A stretch of DNA of 52,544 bases from an uncultured Mycoplasmatota bacterium (GTDB lineage Bacteria; Bacillota_I; Bacilli_A; RF39; UBA660). The position numbers and the translations under genes were made by a program. Location of the stretch: contig CAMMQC010000006.1 of NCBI GenBank assembly GCA_946498975.1, positions 1 to 52,544 of the forward strand. Reading direction: 5' to 3'. Below the pieces are notes generated by a model. The model did not search any database. It was not told the DNA's origin and was given only the letters and a program-made list of their open reading frames with translations. Positions 50,241 to 52,544 of this stretch are shown here, in pieces (the stretch's first letter is position 1; every line of letters starts with the position of its first letter).

Positions 50241-51161
50241 TTAGTTGTTTATTTCTATTTCTAAGTGTTCATTATCAGAGATTAATGGGGTATTTAGAAT
50301 TCTAAACTTCTTATCATTGTAGAATAAGTATCTTAGCTCATCAAAGTTTTTATTAGGCTCTAGCATAAGAGTAGCAAGGTCATCTAAGTCCTTTAAATCT
50401 TCTTTCGTAAGATTAAAGAACTCATTATCGTCATCTATATAACTAGGCATAAATAGGTAAGATATTTCATCGCCCATAAGAGCATGAAAGTCAAAGAAAA
50501 GGCTGTAGGCTAGCATATTTAAGCCTTGAAAGGATGAGCCATGGATATATTTATTTATATCATCTTTACCACTTCTTACATTAAGCCAAATTTCCGCTAT
50601 CCAAGCAAAGTTTTTATGGGGCATATCTGTGTGATCTTTACCACTATTTTTGTCTGGATCACAAGTTATCCATCTATTTTCGTCTTTATTATAGTATTCT
50701 ATAATCCAATGATCTATATACTTACCATCTTCAGTAAAGTATGAGGCAAAACCACTACGAACTCTACAAGGTATTCCTTTCGCTTTGAGAATAGAGGCAA
50801 GTAAAACTGCTACATAGCGACAAGTAATAACTACTTTATGTCTTATTTCTCTATTCTTAGTAAAACCTCTTTCATCTTGCCTAAAAAGTTCTGCTGTTAT
50901 GGCAGGAGCGGTTAGTAAGATATCATCATGACTAATATATTTCCACCAAGGATATTCTTCAGAGACATGGTCATGACTTTTACCTTGTTCTAATTGTTCT
51001 TTTCTACTTCTTCTTAGTTCTGTTCTATGAATTGTTTGAGATAGTATTAAGTCAGTCAATTCTTCCATATCATTAGGCAAACTCTTATAGTATTCTTTAT
51101 ATGGTTCATAATTAGTATACATACTTGTTTTCAAATAAAAATCTAACATTTCCTTATTCAT
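50241..51161 (-). CDS. Transglutaminase-like protein, about 306 aa
   Basis: Papain-like transglutaminase fold: Cys in VVITCRYVAVLLASIL near residue 113 with GIPCRVRSGF after it, His in YIDHWIIEYY near 150 and Asp in WITCDPD near 166 make the triad. The start at 51161 is chosen for GGAGGT upstream; the longer frame begins at 51194 with no site. No signal peptide, so cytoplasmic. Proteins of this type can be transglutaminases or cysteine proteases, or inactive; the C-terminal 110 residues are unassigned. Confidence 0.78.
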   Translation of the reverse strand: MNKEMLDFYLKTSMYTNYEPYKEYYKSLPNDMEELTDLILSQTIHRTELRRSRKEQLEQGKSHDHVSEEYPWWKYISHDDILLTAPAITAELFRQDERGFTKNREIRHKVVITCRYVAVLLASILKAKGIPCRVRSGFASYFTEDGKYIDHWIIEYYNKDENRWITCDPDKNSGKDHTDMPHKNFAWIAEIWLNVRSGKDDINKYIHGSSFQGLNMLAYSLFFDFHALMGDEISYLFMPSYIDDDNEFFNLTKEDLKDLDDLATLMLEPNKNFDELRYLFYNDKKFRILNTPLISDNEHLEIEINN

Positions 51162-51231
51162 AATAAAAACCTCCATTAGTATTATAGCAAGCAAATATAT
51201 TAAAATCCTTGCTTTTATACAATGAAAAATG

Positions 51232-52026
51232 TCAAATTAAAGGGAACCAGATCTCTACATAATTGTCATAATATATTTCAAGATAATTCTTTTCTCCTAA
51301 TTTGCACTTTAAACTAGGTAAATATATTTTTTCTGTATCATTTATATAATTATTAATGTCAAGAGCTTTAAATGATGAGACTATAACTACAAACCAACTT
51401 GATGATGATAAAGTAAACTTTGAAGCTTTACCCCATCTTTCTTCCAAACCAATGTGGTAGTAAAATTCTTTGTTATTATTTTTTAGAAGTTCTGATAATC
51501 CATAGCGTTTTTTAATATTTATAAATTCTTTATTTTCAGCTTTTGTCTTATTCCAAAATTTTTCAATGAGATTTGAATTGTTATTAATAGGAAACAACTC
51601 TTTTATGGTATATAAAGTAAATTTTTTATTATCTACGATCTTGTATTTTATATCATCTCTTTTGATATAGTCAGATTTAAAATGTAATACTGGATAAATT
51701 TTAGAGGCTTTACCTTCCTTAACTTCCTTTGGTGTTACATTATGAAAAGATATAAAACTTCTTGTAAATGATGAGGGATTTGTATAATTATATTTATATG
51801 TTACATCTATAACTTTCATATTATTATGTAAATCTTTCGCTGCTAAACTTAGTCTTCTATACCTTACATATTCTTTCATCGTAATTCCTGTTAATAATTT
51901 AAATAATTGCTCAGCGATATAAAGATTAGTACCTAATATTTTTGCTGTATAGTTATAATCTATTTTAGCTTTTAAATTATTTTCTAAGTATTCTATAACT
52001 TCATTTAATTGTTTATATATGTTCAT
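51232..52026 (-). CDS. AraC-family regulator with ligand-binding-like C-terminal domain
   Basis: About 264 aa from the ATG at 52026 (GGGGTG upstream; the longer frame to 52110 runs through the rRNA terminator). The DNA-binding domain is N-terminal: two HTHs, IDYNYTAKILGTNLYIAEQLFKLLTGITMKEYVRYRRLSLAAKDL and VTYKYNYTNPSSFTRSFISFHNVTPKEV (AraC signature). The C-terminal part (about 110-264) resembles the GyrI/SoxS-Rob-like effector domain. Its targets are unknown, and it lies directly downstream of the rRNA genes. Confidence 0.82.
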   Translation of the reverse strand: MNIYKQLNEVIEYLENNLKAKIDYNYTAKILGTNLYIAEQLFKLLTGITMKEYVRYRRLSLAAKDLHNNMKVIDVTYKYNYTNPSSFTRSFISFHNVTPKEVKEGKASKIYPVLHFKSDYIKRDDIKYKIVDNKKFTLYTIKELFPINNNSNLIEKFWNKTKAENKEFINIKKRYGLSELLKNNNKEFYYHIGLEERWGKASKFTLSSSSWFVVIVSSFKALDINNYINDTEKIYLPSLKCKLGEKNYLEIYYDNYVEIWFPLI

Positions 52027-52056
52027 AAAATAACACCCCACTATTAGTATAACAAA

Positions 52057-52087
52057 AAAAGACCTATCATTTAAGAAAAAGTCTTTT
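52057..52087 (-). terminator. Terminator of the rRNA operon
   Basis: GTCTTTT (52081-52087) pairs with AAAAGAC (52057-52063); on the minus strand seven T follow. Located after the 5S gene. Confidence 0.75.
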
Positions 52088-52100
52088 ATAAACAAAAAAA

Positions 52101-52208
52101 TAGTAAGCAACTTCCTATTTTCGCATACACTATCGTCGGCGTTAAGTGGCTTAACTTCTGTGTTCGGGATGGGAACAGGTGTACCCCACTTGCTATCGTT
52201 ACTTACTA
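52101..52208 (-). rRNA. rrf: 5S ribosomal RNA
   Basis: Minus-strand sequence shows the conserved 5S core CCTGTTCCCATCCCGAACAC and AGAAGTTAAG, and the ends AGTAAGTAAC and GTTGCTTACT pair to give helix I. About 108 bases, normal size. Follows the 23S gene after about 60 bases. Confidence 0.93.
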
Positions 52209-52269
52209 AAATATAGAGAAATAATTCTCTGAAAACATAGATATTGTGTTCATCAAATTTATTAAATAG

Positions 52270-52544
<275 letters not shown>

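Overview
The window is a very AT-rich stretch of a bacterial chromosome using the standard bacterial code (TGA is a stop, Trp is TGG). Strong Shine-Dalgarno sites, TTGACA-N17-TATAAT promoters, ylxM/ftsY/ffh, prsA, recX, a CotD-like cysteine-rich protein and a bile-salt-hydrolase-type enzyme point to an uncultured low-GC gut Bacillota, probably a spore-forming Bacilli- or Clostridia-like lineage. This taxonomy is inference from gene content.

Layout. 1-17.2 kb is core chromosome: prsA, an unknown gene, recX, a radical SAM protein, rpoZ, a choloylglycine hydrolase, a CotD-like protein, ffh, two membrane-anchored unknowns, fmt, an anchored unknown, a large surface protein, a HerA/DUF87 ATPase and ftsY-ylxM. 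17.2-37 kb is a three-gene ABC importer operon (SsuA/ThiY-like binding protein, ATPase, permease) cut open by two elements, each with its own large serine recombinase. Element A (about 3,016 bp) sits in the binding-protein gene and carries a HipA-like kinase. Element B (about 14,074 bp) sits in the ATPase gene just after the ABC signature. It carries a Cd/Cu efflux operon, two ClpX-like AAA+ proteins with small partner genes, a Nudix protein, a TsaC/Sua5 protein and a Bro-N protein. Removing A and B in silico at their short shared cores restores both reading frames exactly (330 aa and 250 aa), and the operon becomes three overlapping genes.

37-41 kb is accessory: an SDR, an ASCH-Nudix fusion, a YkgJ-type cysteine-cluster protein and a HigB-HigA pair whose toxin gene is frameshifted. 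41-47.5 kb holds a MerR regulator divergent from a lipoprotein GH3 hexosaminidase, an alcohol dehydrogenase-FIST-aldehyde dehydrogenase operon and another SDR. 47.6-51.2 kb is the tRNA t6A operon (tsaE-tsaB-rimI, then tsaD) plus a transglutaminase-like protein. The window ends with an AraC-type regulator and the 5S and 3'-terminal 23S rRNA genes, all on the minus strand.

Most notable: (1) the doubly interrupted but precisely restorable importer operon; (2) the twin ClpX-like unfoldases, of which only one has the ClpP-docking IGF loop; (3) a short ORF with a G9 tract whose alternative frame would end inside the terminator ahead of a surface-protein gene, which looks like a phase-variable attenuator; (4) an AT-dinucleotide tract that splits a gene of element B. 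No tRNA, CRISPR array or reverse transcriptase was seen.
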